A stretch of DNA of 64,000 nt from Pseudoduganella dura (GTDB lineage: Bacteria > Pseudomonadota > Gammaproteobacteria > Burkholderiales > Burkholderiaceae_D), in contig NZ_WNWM01000002.1 of NCBI RefSeq assembly GCF_009727155.1, forward strand, positions 3,968,001 through 4,032,000. The letters run 5' to 3'. The notes below the pieces were generated by a model that was not told the origin of the DNA, made no database searches, and was given only the letters and a program-made list of their open reading frames with translations. This document shows positions 30,014 through 38,997 of the stretch, in pieces; position 1 is the stretch's first letter; every line of letters starts with the position of its first letter. The position numbers were made by a program, and so were the translations under genes.

Positions 30014-30627
30014 GGGCGTTCCATGGCGGGCGGGGGAAGGGCCTGCGAACGATCCTGCAGGTAGGCGAGGTGGGCGCGGACCTCCGGCCATTCGCCGCGC
30101 ATGATGCTGTACATGACGGTGTCGCGCACGGTGCCGTCGCGCCGCACCGCATGGTGGCGGATCACGCCATCCTTCTTCGCGCCCAGGCGCTCGATCGCGG
30201 CCTGGGAAGCGTGGTTGAAGTTGTCGGTGCGCAGGCCGACGACGGCGCAGCCCAGCGTGTCGAACGCGTGCGACAGCAGCATGCGCTTGCAGCTGGTGTT
30301 CACGTGGCTGCGCTGGCGGCTCCTGGCATACCACGTGTAGCCGATCTCCACGCGGTCGATGGCGGGCACGATGTCATGGTAGCTGGTGCTGCCGACGACG
30401 GTGCCGGTGGCGGCATCGATGACGGCGAACGCCAGCCGGGCAGGGCGCATCTCCAGCGCGGCGGCGATGTACGCGTCCACGTTTTCCGGCTCCGGCACGG
30501 ACGTCACGCGCAGCTTCCACAGCTCGCCGTCGCGTGCCGCGGCGCGCAGGCCCTCGGCGTGTTCCTGGCCCAGCGGCTCCAGGCGCACGCCGTGGTATTC
30601 GAGCGTTACAGGCTGGACTGAAATCAT
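30007..30627 (-). CDS. GNAT acetyltransferase, RimJ/RimL-like
   Basis: A 206-residue single-domain GNAT enzyme with VTLEYHGVRLEPLG at the start, the acetyl-CoA segment around EIGYTWYARSRQRSHVN and the late motif LRTDNFNHASQAAIERLGA, as in RimJ/RimL-like N-acyltransferases and small-molecule acetyltransferases. The start at 30627 (MISVQP) is set by homology. It lies inside the MoxR-VWA operon, 13 bases after the MoxR stop and overlapping the VWA gene. The acceptor is unknown; location suggests it could act on the MoxR/VWA client, but it may simply be a passenger gene. Confidence 0.85.
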   Translation of the reverse strand: MISVQPVTLEYHGVRLEPLGQEHAEGLRAAARDGELWKLRVTSVPEPENVDAYIAAALEMRPARLAFAVIDAATGTVVGSTSYHDIVPAIDRVEIGYTWYARSRQRSHVNTSCKRMLLSHAFDTLGCAVVGLRTDNFNHASQAAIERLGAKKDGVIRHHAVRRDGTVRDTVMYSIMRGEWPEVRAHLAYLQDRSQALPPPAMERPC

Positions 30628-30640
30628 GGCTGCGCGGCGG

Positions 30641-31504
30641 TCACCGGTTGGTCCGCGACATGAACACGAGGCGCTCGAACAGGTGCACATCCTGCTCGTT
30701 CTTCAGCAGCGCGCCATGCAGCGGCGGCACGATGGCACGGCTGTCCTTGCCGCGCAACGCTTCCGGGGGGATGTCCTCGGCCAGCAGCAGCTTGAGCCAG
30801 TCGAGGAATTCGGAAGTGGACGGTTTCTTCTTCAGGCCGGAAACATCGCGCACTTCATAGAACGTCTGCAGGGCCTGCGCCAGCAATTCCTGCTTCAGGT
30901 GCGGGAAGTGCACCTTCACGATCGCTTCCAAGGTATCCTTGTCCGGGAATGCGATGTAGTGGAAGAAGCAGCGGCGCAGGAAGGCGTCCGGCAGCTCCTT
31001 CTCGTTGTTCGACGTGATGATGACGAGCGGGCGGTGCCTGGCCACCACCATCTCGCGCGTTTCGTACACGTAGAACTCCATGCGGTCCAGCTCGCGCAGC
31101 AGGTCGTTGGGAAATTCGATGTCGGCCTTGTCGATCTCGTCGATCAGCAGCACCACGGGTTCCGGCGCGGTGAACGCCTGCCACAGCACGCCCTTGACGA
31201 TGTAGTTGTGGATCTCGCGCACGCGCTCGTCGCCCAGCTGCGAGTCGCGCAGGCGGGAAACGGCGTCGTACTCGTACAGGCCCTGCTGCGCCTTGGTGGT
31301 GGATTTGACGTGCCATTGCAACAGCGGGCGATCGAGCGCGGCGGCCACTTCCTCGGCCAGCATCGTCTTGCCGGTGCCCGGTTCGCCTTTCACCAGCAGG
31401 GGGCGCTGCAGCGTGAGCGCGGCGTTGACGGCGAGCTTCAGGTCGGGGGTGGCAACGTACTGCGCGGAACCTTCGAATCGTTGATGCTTGTGGTCGGCGG
31501 TCAT
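30641..31504 (-). CDS. MoxR-type AAA+ ATPase
   Basis: A 287-residue AAA+ protein with Walker A LLVKGEPGTGKTMLAEE, Walker B VVLLIDEIDKAD, sensor-1 VIITSNNEKELPDAF and an arginine-containing RRCFFHYI. Length and motif spacing match the MoxR family (APE2220/RavA-like subgroups). It is first in an operon with a GNAT enzyme and a VWA protein; MoxR/VWA pairs remodel or mature other proteins. Start at 31504 (MTADHKHQRF) matches the family N-terminus. Confidence 0.92.
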   Translation of the reverse strand: MTADHKHQRFEGSAQYVATPDLKLAVNAALTLQRPLLVKGEPGTGKTMLAEEVAAALDRPLLQWHVKSTTKAQQGLYEYDAVSRLRDSQLGDERVREIHNYIVKGVLWQAFTAPEPVVLLIDEIDKADIEFPNDLLRELDRMEFYVYETREMVVARHRPLVIITSNNEKELPDAFLRRCFFHYIAFPDKDTLEAIVKVHFPHLKQELLAQALQTFYEVRDVSGLKKKPSTSEFLDWLKLLLAEDIPPEALRGKDSRAIVPPLHGALLKNEQDVHLFERLVFMSRTNR

Positions 31505-31580
31505 GGACGAACTTCCGGTGGGAGGAAAAAAGGCCAGTATACGGTAGTTCCGCGCACGCCAGAACGTACTGGAAACGTGG

Positions 31581-31609
31581 TGGACGACCGGATACAGCTG
31601 CGCTAGAAT
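31581..31609 (+). promoter_or_regulatory. Possible sigma-70 promoter of the cytochrome pair
   Basis: TGGACG (31581-31586) and TAGAAT (31604-31609) are spaced by 17 bases in the divergent region between the MoxR operon and the cytochrome genes, about 110 bases before the first cytochrome start. Confidence 0.4.
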
Positions 31610-31720
31610 CGGCCGCTGGTAGCACGAAAAGCAAGTATTTATGCAAGCAGCAAGGGGACACGGAGACCGCGATGAAAATGAGTCCCCTCCAATTACTCTT
31701 TTGGACTCGACTAGCCACCC

Positions 31721-32050
31721 ATGAACAGACTCACAGCAGTGCTCCTGCTTGCCGGCGCCTTCCAGGCCACCCCGGCCGCCCTTGCCGCGGACGTCGTCGG
31801 CAACCCGGCCGCCGCGCCATCCAAGATCGAAATGTGCATCGGCTGCCATGCCATTCCCGGCTACAAGGCCACGTTCCCCGAAGTGTTCCCGGTGCCGAAG
31901 ATCGGCGGCCAGAGCGCCAAGTACATCGAGGCGGCGCTGAAGGGGTACCAGAAGGGCGACCGCAAGCATCCTTCGATGCAGGGCATCGCCGTCAGCCTGT
32001 CCGACCAGGACATCGCCGACATCGCCGCCTACTACGCCAAGCAGAAATGA
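31721..32050 (+). CDS. Periplasmic c-type cytochrome
   Basis: A 109-residue protein with a signal peptide (ends AALAAD) and one haem site CIGCH. The axial methionine is probably in HPSMQGIA, and the C-terminal helix has DIADIAAYYAKQK, as in class I (c4/c5-like) cytochromes. It is one of two adjacent small cytochromes, with the next start 11 bases after this stop; together they resemble the two halves of a di-haem cytochrome c4. The likely role is electron transfer in the periplasm to a terminal oxidase or reductase. Confidence 0.9.
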   Translation: MNRLTAVLLLAGAFQATPAALAADVVGNPAAAPSKIEMCIGCHAIPGYKATFPEVFPVPKIGGQSAKYIEAALKGYQKGDRKHPSMQGIAVSLSDQDIADIAAYYAKQK

Positions 32051-32061
32051 GGAAGACCGCC

Positions 32062-32403
32062 ATGAAGAAGACACTGCTCGCCGTGGTCTGCTGCATCGCT
32101 TCGGCCGCCGCCGTGGCCGCCGGCAACATCAACAACGGCAAGGCCCTTGCCGAGAAGTACGCCTGCGCAACCTGCCATGGCAAGGATTACAACTCGCCGA
32201 TCGATCCGAGCTACCCGAAACTGGCCGGCCAGCACCGCGATTACCTGGCCCACGCGCTGACCGCCTACAAGCGCGGCGATGCCCCGAACGGCCGCAACAA
32301 CCCGATCATGGGCGGGCTGGTCAAGCCGCTGTCGAACAAGGATATCCAGGACCTGGCGGCGTACTTCAACAGCCTGCCGGGAACGATGGTCGTCAAGCGG
32401 TAA
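32062..32403 (+). CDS. Periplasmic c-type cytochrome, second of pair
   Basis: A 113-residue exported cytochrome with signal peptide (ends AVAAG), haem motif CATCHG, and the methionine ligand region NNPIMGGLVKPL followed by DIQDLAAYFNSLPG, typical of cytochrome c4-like domains. It follows the first cytochrome by 11 bases. ATG 32062 lies behind GAGGAAG; another in-frame ATG at 32047 would overlap the preceding stop. Likely partner of the first cytochrome in electron transfer. Confidence 0.9.
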   Translation: MKKTLLAVVCCIASAAAVAAGNINNGKALAEKYACATCHGKDYNSPIDPSYPKLAGQHRDYLAHALTAYKRGDAPNGRNNPIMGGLVKPLSNKDIQDLAAYFNSLPGTMVVKR

Positions 32404-32421
32404 GTTCGCGGCATCGTTGCA

Positions 32422-32476
32422 GAAACCGGTGCAGGACACCATTTCCCTGTGGGAAATAGTGTCCTGCACTGGTTCC
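32422..32476. repeat. Hairpin repeat between convergent genes
   Basis: Arms 32422-32447 and 32451-32476 are complementary in 23 of 26 positions around TGT. Each arm contains a repeat-core-like sequence (GGTGCAGGACACC) followed by ATTTCCC / GGGAAAT. It sits 18 bases after the cytochrome stop and ends two bases short of the DUF1841 stop, so it could terminate both genes. Confidence 0.75.
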
Positions 32477-32478
32477 GT

Positions 32479-32910
32479 CTACTGTTGCGCGCGCCGCTTC
32501 ACGGCGTCGATATACGCTTCGCCATCCGGCGGCAGCCCATTGCGCTGCGACTTCCAGATCATCTCTCCAAGACACTCCATGATCTCGTGCTGCGCCTCGT
32601 GCGTGGAATCGCGCTTCTTCGACAGCGCCTCGTAAGCGGCGCGGATGCCGCGCGGCGAGTCGATCGATACCTGCTCGGAAATCGACAGGTGCATCGCCAG
32701 GTGCAGGAACGGATTCGCTTCGCCGCCTTCGACGGAGTAATCGCGCGCGAGTGCCGCTTCCACGTCGGTCAACGCTTCGTCGTACTCGGGATGCAGCCGC
32801 ACCCAGTCCAGCGCCATCGCTTCGAGGGGGGTGAGGATTTCATGGGCGCGGTCCTTGCGGAACACTTCGCAGAAGAAGCGGCGGACGTCGTGGGAAGAGG
32901 GGGTGAACAT
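32479..32910 (-). CDS. DUF1841 family protein
   Basis: A 143-residue cytoplasmic, mainly helical protein. It starts MFTPSSHDVRRFFCEVF and contains ANPFLHLAMHLSISEQ and EAQHEIMECLGEMIW, which match DUF1841, a beta/gamma-proteobacterial family of unknown function. The conserved His/Glu residues of the helices (HLAMHL, HEIME) look like a possible metal site, but nothing is established. It is transcribed toward the cytochrome pair; 133 bases separate it from rppH upstream. Confidence 0.88.
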   Translation of the reverse strand: MFTPSSHDVRRFFCEVFRKDRAHEILTPLEAMALDWVRLHPEYDEALTDVEAALARDYSVEGGEANPFLHLAMHLSISEQVSIDSPRGIRAAYEALSKKRDSTHEAQHEIMECLGEMIWKSQRNGLPPDGEAYIDAVKRRAQQ

Positions 32911-33043
32911 GGGGCTGGCGGCGGCAGGCGTTGTGCGGGGAGGCGGACATTGTACAAAGAAATGCCCGCCGGCGCAGGTTGCCCCGCGCCGGTTGCATGA
33001 ACGTCAAGAAAGTGCCTGGCCGGCGCCGCGGCCGGACTAGCGG

Positions 33044-33673
33044 CTAGCGCTTGCCGGAGGCGGCCAGCGCCGCGCCGTCGCAGCCGACCACTTCCTGCGG
33101 CGGTGCCACGATCGCCTGCTGCGACGTTCGCTGCCCCTGCTGGCCGCGGCCGTGCGGCTGGCGCAGGTAGCGCGACGAATGCCGGCGTTCGCCATGCGCG
33201 GGCCACGTGAGGAACCGGGAAAGTTCCTGCAGCGCGCGCTGGTACACCTCGCGCTTGAACTCGATGACCACGTCCAGCGGCACCCAGTATTCGTGCCAGC
33301 GCCAGGCGTCGAATTCGGGGTGGTCCGTCAGCCGCAGGTTCACTTCATTGTCGCGCGCACACATGCGCAGCAGGAACCAGATCTGCTTCTGCCCGCGGTA
33401 GTGGCCGCGGATCTCGCGCTTGATGAAATGATCCGGCACTTCATAACGCAGCCAGTCGCGCGTGCGGCCCACGATTTTCACGTGCTCCGGACGCAAGCCG
33501 ATTTCCTCCTGCAACTCCCGGTACATGGCCTGCTCGGGTGTCTCGCCGTACTTGATTCCTCCTTGCGGAAATTGCCATGAGTGCTCGCGCACCCGCTTGC
33601 CCCACCACACCTCATTATGAGAGTTCAGCAGGATGATGCCGACGTTGGGGCGGAACCCTTCCCGATCGAGCAT
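33044..33673 (-). CDS. rppH: RNA pyrophosphohydrolase
   Basis: A 209-residue Nudix hydrolase that removes pyrophosphate from the 5' end of mRNA and so starts decay. It begins [15 protein letters not shown], contains [12 protein letters not shown] and the Nudix box with the glutamates RELQEE, and continues [12 protein letters not shown], all typical of RppH. The C-terminal ~50 residues are a Gln/Arg/Gly-rich extension ([11 protein letters not shown]) of low complexity, longer than in E. coli RppH. The start at 33673 is taken from the family N-terminus. It is divergent from proS. Confidence 0.95.
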   Translation of the reverse strand: MLDREGFRPNVGIILLNSHNEVWWGKRVREHSWQFPQGGIKYGETPEQAMYRELQEEIGLRPEHVKIVGRTRDWLRYEVPDHFIKREIRGHYRGQKQIWFLLRMCARDNEVNLRLTDHPEFDAWRWHEYWVPLDVVIEFKREVYQRALQELSRFLTWPAHGERRHSSRYLRQPHGRGQQGQRTSQQAIVAPPQEVVGCDGAALAASGKR

Positions 33674-33856
33674 AGTGCACCTCAAACTTTCTGCGGCCGA
33701 TGCAGTCCTTTACATCTATCTTTCTTACATTTTTGCCCACAAGTCCGCCTGCCGACACCGCCTTCCTGGTACGGAGGCATCCGGCAAGCCCGCGCTTGAA
33801 CGCGACAGTTGCACCTGCGGCTGAGTGCGCCGTTGGACGCGCAATCGATCACGCAG

Positions 33857-33886
33857 TTGGACCCGCAGTTGAACCCATTGTATAAA
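33857..33886 (+). promoter_or_regulatory. Probable sigma-70 promoter of proS
   Basis: TTGGAC (33857-33862) and TATAAA (33881-33886) are 18 bases apart, about 75 bases before the proS start, in an AT-rich stretch of the 290-base rppH-proS divergent gap. Nothing else was recognised in the gap. Confidence 0.5.
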
Positions 33887-33963
33887 TGATGGATGCATCA
33901 GCCAGCTAATCCTTTAAAATTAGGTTGATTATAACCCCCTCTTTTTGAAAAGAATTCACAGAT

Positions 33964-35700
33964 ATGCGTGCGTCACGGTTTTTTATTTCCACACTCAAAG
34001 AAGCGCCTTCCGATGCGGAAATCGTCAGCCATAAACTGATGATGCGGGCAGGCATGATCAAGCGGCTGGGCTCGGGCATCTACACGTACATGCCGATGGG
34101 CCTGAAGGTCATCCGCAAGGTCGAGGCGATCGTGCGCGAGGAGATGAACCGCGCCGGCGCCATCGAGCTGCTGATGCCGCTGGTGCAGCCGGCCGAGCTG
34201 TGGCAGGAGACGGGCCGCTGGGACAAGATGGGCGCGGAACTGATGCGCGTGAAGGACCGGCACGGCCGCGAATTCGCGATCCAGCCTACCTCCGAGGAAG
34301 TGATCACCGACGTGGTGCGCGGCGAGATCAAGTCGTACCGCCAGCTGCCGTTGAATTTTTACCACATCCAGACCAAGTTCCGCGACGAGCGCCGCCCCCG
34401 TTTCGGCCTGATGCGCGGCCGCGAATTCACGATGAAGGATGCATATTCGTTCGACCGCGACCTGGAAGGCATGCAGAAGTCCTACCGAGTCATGTTCGAT
34501 GCGTATACGAAGATCTTCACCCGCTTCGGCCTGAAGTTCCGCGCGGTGGCGGCCGACAACGGCGCCATCGGCGGCACCGGATCGCACGAATTCCACGTGA
34601 TCGCCAGCACCGGCGAGGATGCGCTGGTGTACTGCCCCACGTCCGATTACGCGGCCAACATGGAAGCGGCGGAAGCGCTGCCGACCGGCACCCGCGCGGC
34701 CCCTGCCTTTGATCTGGTCAAGACGTCCACGCCGAAAGCGGCCAAGTGCGAAGACGTGGCGAAGCTGCTGGGCATCGAACTGTCGAAAACGATCAAGACG
34801 ATCGCGCTGACCGTCGAAACGGAAGCGGACGGCAAACTGGATAAACAGTATTTCATGCTGCTGCTGCGCGGCGACCATGAGCTCAACGAGATCAAGGCAT
34901 CGAAGGTGCCCGGCCTGCAGGGCGCGTACCGCTTTTCCACCACGGAGGAAATCGAAGAAGTGTACGGCTGCAAGCCCGGCTACCTCGGGCCGATCGGCAC
35001 GAAGGCGCCGGTCACCATCGTGGCCGACCGCACCGTGGCCAACATGTCGGATTTCGTTACCGGCGCCAACGACGAGGATTTCCACTTCACCGGCGCGAAC
35101 TGGGGCCGCGACGTGCCCGAGCCGCACATCACGGCCGACCTGCGCAACGTGGTCGAAGGCGACGCTTCGCCGGACGGCAAGGGCGTGCTGGCGATCGAGC
35201 GCGGCATCGAAGTGGGCCACGTGTTCCAGCTGGGCACCGCGTATTCGGCGGCGATGAACGCCACCTTCCTGGATGAAAACGGCAAGCCGGCACCGCTGCA
35301 GATGGGCTGCTACGGCATCGGCGTGACCCGCATCCTGGGCGCGGCGATCGAGCAGAACTTCGACGACAAGGGCATCGTCTGGCCGACGTCGATCGCGCCG
35401 TTCGAGCTGGTGCTGTGCCCGATGGGTTACGACCGCAGCGAACTGGTGAAGGAGGAGACCGACAAGCTGTATGCGGCGGCTCTCGCGGCCGGCATCGACG
35501 TGATCGTCGACGACCGCGGCCTGCGCCCGGGCGCCATGTTCGCCGACTGGGAACTGATCGGCGTGCCGCACCGCGTGGTGATCGGCGACCGCGGCCTGAA
35601 GGAAGGCAACCTGGAATACCAGGGTCGCCGCGATACCGAGGCGACCAATGTGCCGCTGGCCGACATCGTGGCCTTCGTCAAGGCCCGAGTGCAGCAGTAA
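33964..35700 (+). CDS. proS: Prolyl-tRNA synthetase
   Basis: A 578-residue class II synthetase of the bacterial type. The N-terminal catalytic core starts with [16 protein letters not shown] and has class II motif 2 around [18 protein letters not shown] YbaK-like editing insertion lies at about residues 225-385 ([11 protein letters not shown]..., with [16 protein letters not shown]), and the motif-3 region [18 protein letters not shown] is followed by the C-terminal anticodon-binding domain. It attaches proline to tRNA-Pro and hydrolyses mischarged Ala-tRNA. It is followed by a lytic transglycosylase gene with overlapping stop and start. Confidence 0.98.
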   Translation: MRASRFFISTLKEAPSDAEIVSHKLMMRAGMIKRLGSGIYTYMPMGLKVIRKVEAIVREEMNRAGAIELLMPLVQPAELWQETGRWDKMGAELMRVKDRHGREFAIQPTSEEVITDVVRGEIKSYRQLPLNFYHIQTKFRDERRPRFGLMRGREFTMKDAYSFDRDLEGMQKSYRVMFDAYTKIFTRFGLKFRAVAADNGAIGGTGSHEFHVIASTGEDALVYCPTSDYAANMEAAEALPTGTRAAPAFDLVKTSTPKAAKCEDVAKLLGIELSKTIKTIALTVETEADGKLDKQYFMLLLRGDHELNEIKASKVPGLQGAYRFSTTEEIEEVYGCKPGYLGPIGTKAPVTIVADRTVANMSDFVTGANDEDFHFTGANWGRDVPEPHITADLRNVVEGDASPDGKGVLAIERGIEVGHVFQLGTAYSAAMNATFLDENGKPAPLQMGCYGIGVTRILGAAIEQNFDDKGIVWPTSIAPFELVLCPMGYDRSELVKEETDKLYAAALAAGIDVIVDDRGLRPGAMFADWELIGVPHRVVIGDRGLKEGNLEYQGRRDTEATNVPLADIVAFVKARVQQ

Positions 35701-36335
35701 TGAAGGCGGGCCGGGAACGGCGCCGCTGGTGGGCGCGCCCCTTGCGGTGGTGGCACACGATCGCGTTTGCCACCGGCGTGCTGTGCGCGCCGTTCGGCTT
35801 TGCCGGCAACCAGAAGGAAGAAGCGCTGGCCGACTCGGTGCGGGTGGCGCTGTCCACCGCCATCCTCGACGCGCGCCCGCCGAAGCCTGCTTTCGTCAAT
35901 CCGGCCGACCAGGCGCGCTACGACGCGTGGGTGGCCGACATGTCCGGCCGCCTGAAGCGCAAGCTGCCGGACGAGCAGCACCGCCGCGAATTCCTGGAAA
36001 CCGTGTGGTATGAAGCGCGCCGCGCCGGCCTCGAACCTTCGCTGGTGCTGGGGCTGATCCAGGTGGAATCGGCCTATCGCAAGTACGCGGTGTCGATCGT
36101 CGGCGCGCGCGGCTACATGCAGGTGATGCCGTTCTGGACCAACGTGATCGGCGACAGCGACCGCCGCAAGCTGTTCAACATGCAGACCAACTTGCGCTAC
36201 GGCTGCGCGATCCTGCGCATGTATGTCGACATGGAGCGGGGCGACCTGTTCCTCGCGCTGGGACGCTACAACGGCAGCCGCGGCAAGCCGGCTTATCCGA
36301 ACGCGGTGCTGAAGGCCTGGAACAACTGGCGGTAG
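35700..36335 (+). CDS. Lytic transglycosylase, SLT type
   Basis: A 211-residue exported or membrane-anchored lytic transglycosylase. After a basic N-terminus and a hydrophobic signal segment comes a helical linker, then the SLT domain: LVLGLIQVESAYRKYAVS with catalytic Glu123, GARGYMQVMPFW, and NLRYGCAILR and ALGRYNGSRGKPAYP. It cleaves the MurNAc-GlcNAc bond of peptidoglycan with 1,6-anhydro product formation. The ATG overlaps the proS stop (TAATG), so translation is coupled; proS followed by this gene is common in beta-proteobacteria. Confidence 0.92.
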   Translation: MKAGRERRRWWARPLRWWHTIAFATGVLCAPFGFAGNQKEEALADSVRVALSTAILDARPPKPAFVNPADQARYDAWVADMSGRLKRKLPDEQHRREFLETVWYEARRAGLEPSLVLGLIQVESAYRKYAVSIVGARGYMQVMPFWTNVIGDSDRRKLFNMQTNLRYGCAILRMYVDMERGDLFLALGRYNGSRGKPAYPNAVLKAWNNWR

Positions 36336-36370
36336 TTGCCGAACGCCGGGGACAGGGAAACTTCGGGACG

Positions 36371-36407
36371 AAAAAAGCCCCCGGTCGCATCGCGAGCCGG
36401 GGGCTTT
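36371..36407. terminator. Terminator after the lytic transglycosylase gene
   Basis: AAAGCCCCCGG (36374-36384) and CCGGGGGCTTT (36397-36407) pair around a short GC-containing loop, 38 bases after the gene stop. A preceding A-run makes it usable on the other strand too. Confidence 0.85.
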
Positions 36408-36425
36408 GTCCGTAACGGCCTGGTA

Positions 36426-36578
36426 TCCCGAATCAGAGATTCGTTGAATAAATTCGACGAGAATCGCCCCGATGCTGCGTTGAAAATACCCGGAAAGGCC
36501 TCGGCCTTACCGGGTATTTCCGCCTTGCCTCGAGACGATTTCGTCAAATTTATTGGTCAACGAACTTCTGATTCGGGA
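36426..36578. repeat. 153-bp nested inverted repeat (MITE-like)
   Basis: The outer ends TCCCGAATCAGA (36426-36437) and its complement (36567-36578) match 12 of 12; imperfect pairing continues inward over ATTCGTTGAATAAATT... for about 30 bases. At the centre is an independent 17-bp hairpin with one mismatch (36484-36500 with 36503-36519). The element is more AT-rich than the flanks and contains no gene. It lies between a terminator and the SWIB gene stop. No clear target-site duplication is visible. It may be a miniature inverted-repeat element or encode a structured RNA. Confidence 0.7.
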
Positions 36579-36596
36579 CACTAGCCAATGAGGAGC

Positions 36597-36983
36597 TTAT
36601 TTCAGGTGATCGGAAATGAGCTTCGTCATCTCGAACATGGAGACCTGCGCCTTGCCGCCGAAAACGGCCTTGAGCTTGTCGTCCGCGTTGATCATGCGGC
36701 GATTGGCGGCATCCTGCAGGTCGTGCTTCTTGATGTATTCCCAGACTTTCTTCGTGACTTCCGTGCGCGGCAGCGGGGAGGCGCCAACTACCGGGGACAG
36801 CTCTGCGGACGGAGTCATCTCTTTCATGAATGCTGCATTGGGCTTGCGTGCTGCGGGTTCTGCCTTTTTCGCTGCCGGCTTGGCTGCAGCTTTCGCTGGA
36901 GCGGCGGCTGCCTTCTTTGCCGGAGCCGCTTTCGTTGCGGCTTTCTTGGCAGGTGCTGCCGTGGATTTCTTGGCTGTTGCCAT
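36597..36983 (-). CDS. SWIB-domain protein with histone H1-like tail
   Basis: A 128-residue protein. The first ~48 residues are almost only Ala, Lys and Pro with PAKKAA repeats, as in histone H1-like bacterial proteins. The C-terminal ~75 residues form a SWIB/MDM2 domain (VVGASPLPRTEVTKKVWEYI, then DLQDAANRRMINADDKL and SMFEMTKLISDHL). SWIB domains bind partner peptides in eukaryotic chromatin remodellers and also occur in chlamydial topoisomerases and small bacterial proteins. This combination is common in beta-proteobacteria and probably yields a nucleoid-associated, DNA-binding protein. GGAGG lies ahead of the start on the minus strand. Confidence 0.9.
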   Translation of the reverse strand: MATAKKSTAAPAKKAATKAAPAKKAAAAPAKAAAKPAAKKAEPAARKPNAAFMKEMTPSAELSPVVGASPLPRTEVTKKVWEYIKKHDLQDAANRRMINADDKLKAVFGGKAQVSMFEMTKLISDHLK

Positions 36984-37420
36984 ATTCGAGCCTCCTTAAC
37001 ATACACATGGAAATTTGCGCACTACAACGCACGGCTAATATTGGTTGCCTTTTTAAGAGGATGCAAGCGTTTTTCGCGTTTTTTGTGGGAAACGGCACGT
37101 AAAGAAAGGTTAATAATGAAAAAACCGCCGCTGTGCCTGCACACAGGGCGGTTTTTGACAGCTGGCAGGCCGGAAAGCCGCGCCGTTACAGCGTTTCAGC
37201 GACTCGCGCCCTGACCTGGTTTTTAATGCCATGACCTTTGTTTTCAACGCACGTATGGGGACTGTGCTGCAACGGGGTCACGGCAAGACGCCGCGCCGCC
37301 ATCCTGGTTTGCTTTAGCGCACCCGGTATGGCCTGCGCTGCAACGGGGTCAGGGCAAGGCGCGGCAACGCAGACAGTACACTGGTACGGCAAGTTGCCGC
37401 GCCGCCGCCATGGCCCCGTT
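36984..37420. other. Gene-free region between SWIB gene and ffh, with two direct repeats
   Basis: The 437 bases hold the SWIB gene promoter region, a hairpin terminator at 37120-37156, and two copies of a 26-base sequence starting GCTGCAACGGGGTCA at 37266 and 37337 (24 of 26 identical, 71 bases apart). No convincing gene was found. Confidence 0.6.
37120..37156 (-). terminator. Terminator downstream of ffh
   Basis: AAAAACCGCC (37120-37129) pairs with GGCGGTTTTT (37147-37156), extended by CTGTG/CACAG in the loop. It lies 264 bases after the ffh stop and before the SWIB promoter region, and would work on either strand. Confidence 0.75.
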
Positions 37421-38788
37421 TCAGCGCAGGCCAGGCATCATGCCCTTCATGGAGCGCATCATCTTCATCATGCCGCCGCCCTGCAGTTTCTTCATCATCG
37501 TCTGCATCTGCTCGAACTGGTTCAGCATGCGGTTCACTTCCTGCACCTGCACACCGGCGCCGGCGGCGATGCGGCGCTTGCGGGTCGCCTTGATCAGGTC
37601 GGGCTTGGCGCGTTCGGCCGGCGTCATCGAATCGATGATGCCGACCATCCGGCGTACCTGCTTCTCCGCCTGGTCCATGTTCGCGTTGCCGGCGGCCTGC
37701 TGGAACTGGGCCGGCAGTTTATCCACCAGGCCGGCCATGCCGCCCATCTTCTTCATCTGGCCCAGCTGCGCCTTGAAGTCGTTCAGGTCGAACTTGCCGC
37801 CCGCCTTGACCTTGGCCGCCAGGTCCGCCGCCGCTTTCGCATCGACGCCCTTGCGCGCTTCTTCCACCAGGGCGAAGATGTCGCCCATGCCGAGGATGCG
37901 GTTGGCCATGCGGGCCGGGTCGAACGCTTCGAGGCCATCGAGCTTTTCCGACACGCCGGCGAACTTGATCGGCTTGCCGGTGATGTGGCGCACGGACAGC
38001 GCCGCGCCGCCGCGCGAATCGCCATCGAGCTTGGTCAGCACGATGCCGGTCAGCGGCAGCGCGTCGTTGAAGGCCTTCGCGGTGTTGATCGCATCCTGGC
38101 CCAGCATCGCGTCGACGACGAACAGCGTTTCGATCGGCTTGACCGCGCCGTGCACGGCGGCGATTTCCTTCATCATTTCCTCGTCGATACCGAGGCGGCC
38201 GGCGGTGTCGATGATCAGCACGTCGTGGTAGTGCTTCTTCGCCCAGTCCAGCGCGGCCAGCGCGATATCGACCGGCTTGTCCTGCGCGGTGGACGGGAAG
38301 AAGTCCGCACCCACCTGGGACGTGACCGATTGCAGCTGCGCGATCGCCGCCGGGCGGTACACGTCGGCCGACACGGTCAGCACTTTCTTCTTCTTCTGCT
38401 CGCGCAGGTACTTGGCCAGCTTGCCGACGGTGGTGGTCTTGCCCACACCCTGCAGGCCGGCCATCAGGATGATCGCCGGCGGCTGCTGCGCAAAGCTCAG
38501 CTGCGCGGCTTCGGGGCCGAGATCGGCGCCCATCAGCGCGCCCAGCTCGCGCTGGACCACGCCCACCAGCGCCTGGCCCGGCGACAGCGAGCCCACCACT
38601 TCCTCGCCAAGCGCCTTTTCCTTGACCTTGCCGATGAATTCGCGCACCGCGGGCAGCGCCACGTCGGCCTCGAGCAGGGCAAGGCGCACTTCGCGCAGCA
38701 TCTCGGCGGTATTGGCCTCGGTCAGGCGGGCCTCGCCACGCATGGTCTTGACGACCTTGGCGAGGCGTTGAGTCAGATTGTCTAGCAT
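37421..38788 (-). CDS. ffh: Signal recognition particle protein
   Basis: A 455-residue SRP54-type GTPase that, with 4.5S RNA, targets membrane proteins to the translocon. The N domain begins MLDNLTQRLAKVVKTMRGEA; the G domain has GLQGVGKTTTVGKLA, DTAGRLGIDEEMM and TKLDGDSRGGAAL; and the C-terminal M domain is rich in Met and ends GGGMMKMMRSMKGMMPGLR. Length matches Ffh. In relatives ffh is usually divergent from ypjD; here the two are separated by about 6.5 kb of other genes. Confidence 0.98.
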   Translation of the reverse strand: MLDNLTQRLAKVVKTMRGEARLTEANTAEMLREVRLALLEADVALPAVREFIGKVKEKALGEEVVGSLSPGQALVGVVQRELGALMGADLGPEAAQLSFAQQPPAIILMAGLQGVGKTTTVGKLAKYLREQKKKKVLTVSADVYRPAAIAQLQSVTSQVGADFFPSTAQDKPVDIALAALDWAKKHYHDVLIIDTAGRLGIDEEMMKEIAAVHGAVKPIETLFVVDAMLGQDAINTAKAFNDALPLTGIVLTKLDGDSRGGAALSVRHITGKPIKFAGVSEKLDGLEAFDPARMANRILGMGDIFALVEEARKGVDAKAAADLAAKVKAGGKFDLNDFKAQLGQMKKMGGMAGLVDKLPAQFQQAAGNANMDQAEKQVRRMVGIIDSMTPAERAKPDLIKATRKRRIAAGAGVQVQEVNRMLNQFEQMQTMMKKLQGGGMMKMMRSMKGMMPGLR

Positions 38789-38997
38789 GTCGGATGATCA
38801 GGTAAGAGAGGGCGGGCAGGTGCCCGGAAACGGTGCCATTTTACAGCAGTGCGGGGACGCCGGTCCGACGATGGCGCGGGGCGACACTCTCCAATTGTCA
38901 CAGCCGTGCACACACGGCAGGATAGTTTGCTATTTCAGATTGACAACTTTTAGGGCGGCCGGCATCGTGCTCCTTCACTTCAAGAGGGGAGGGCAGC

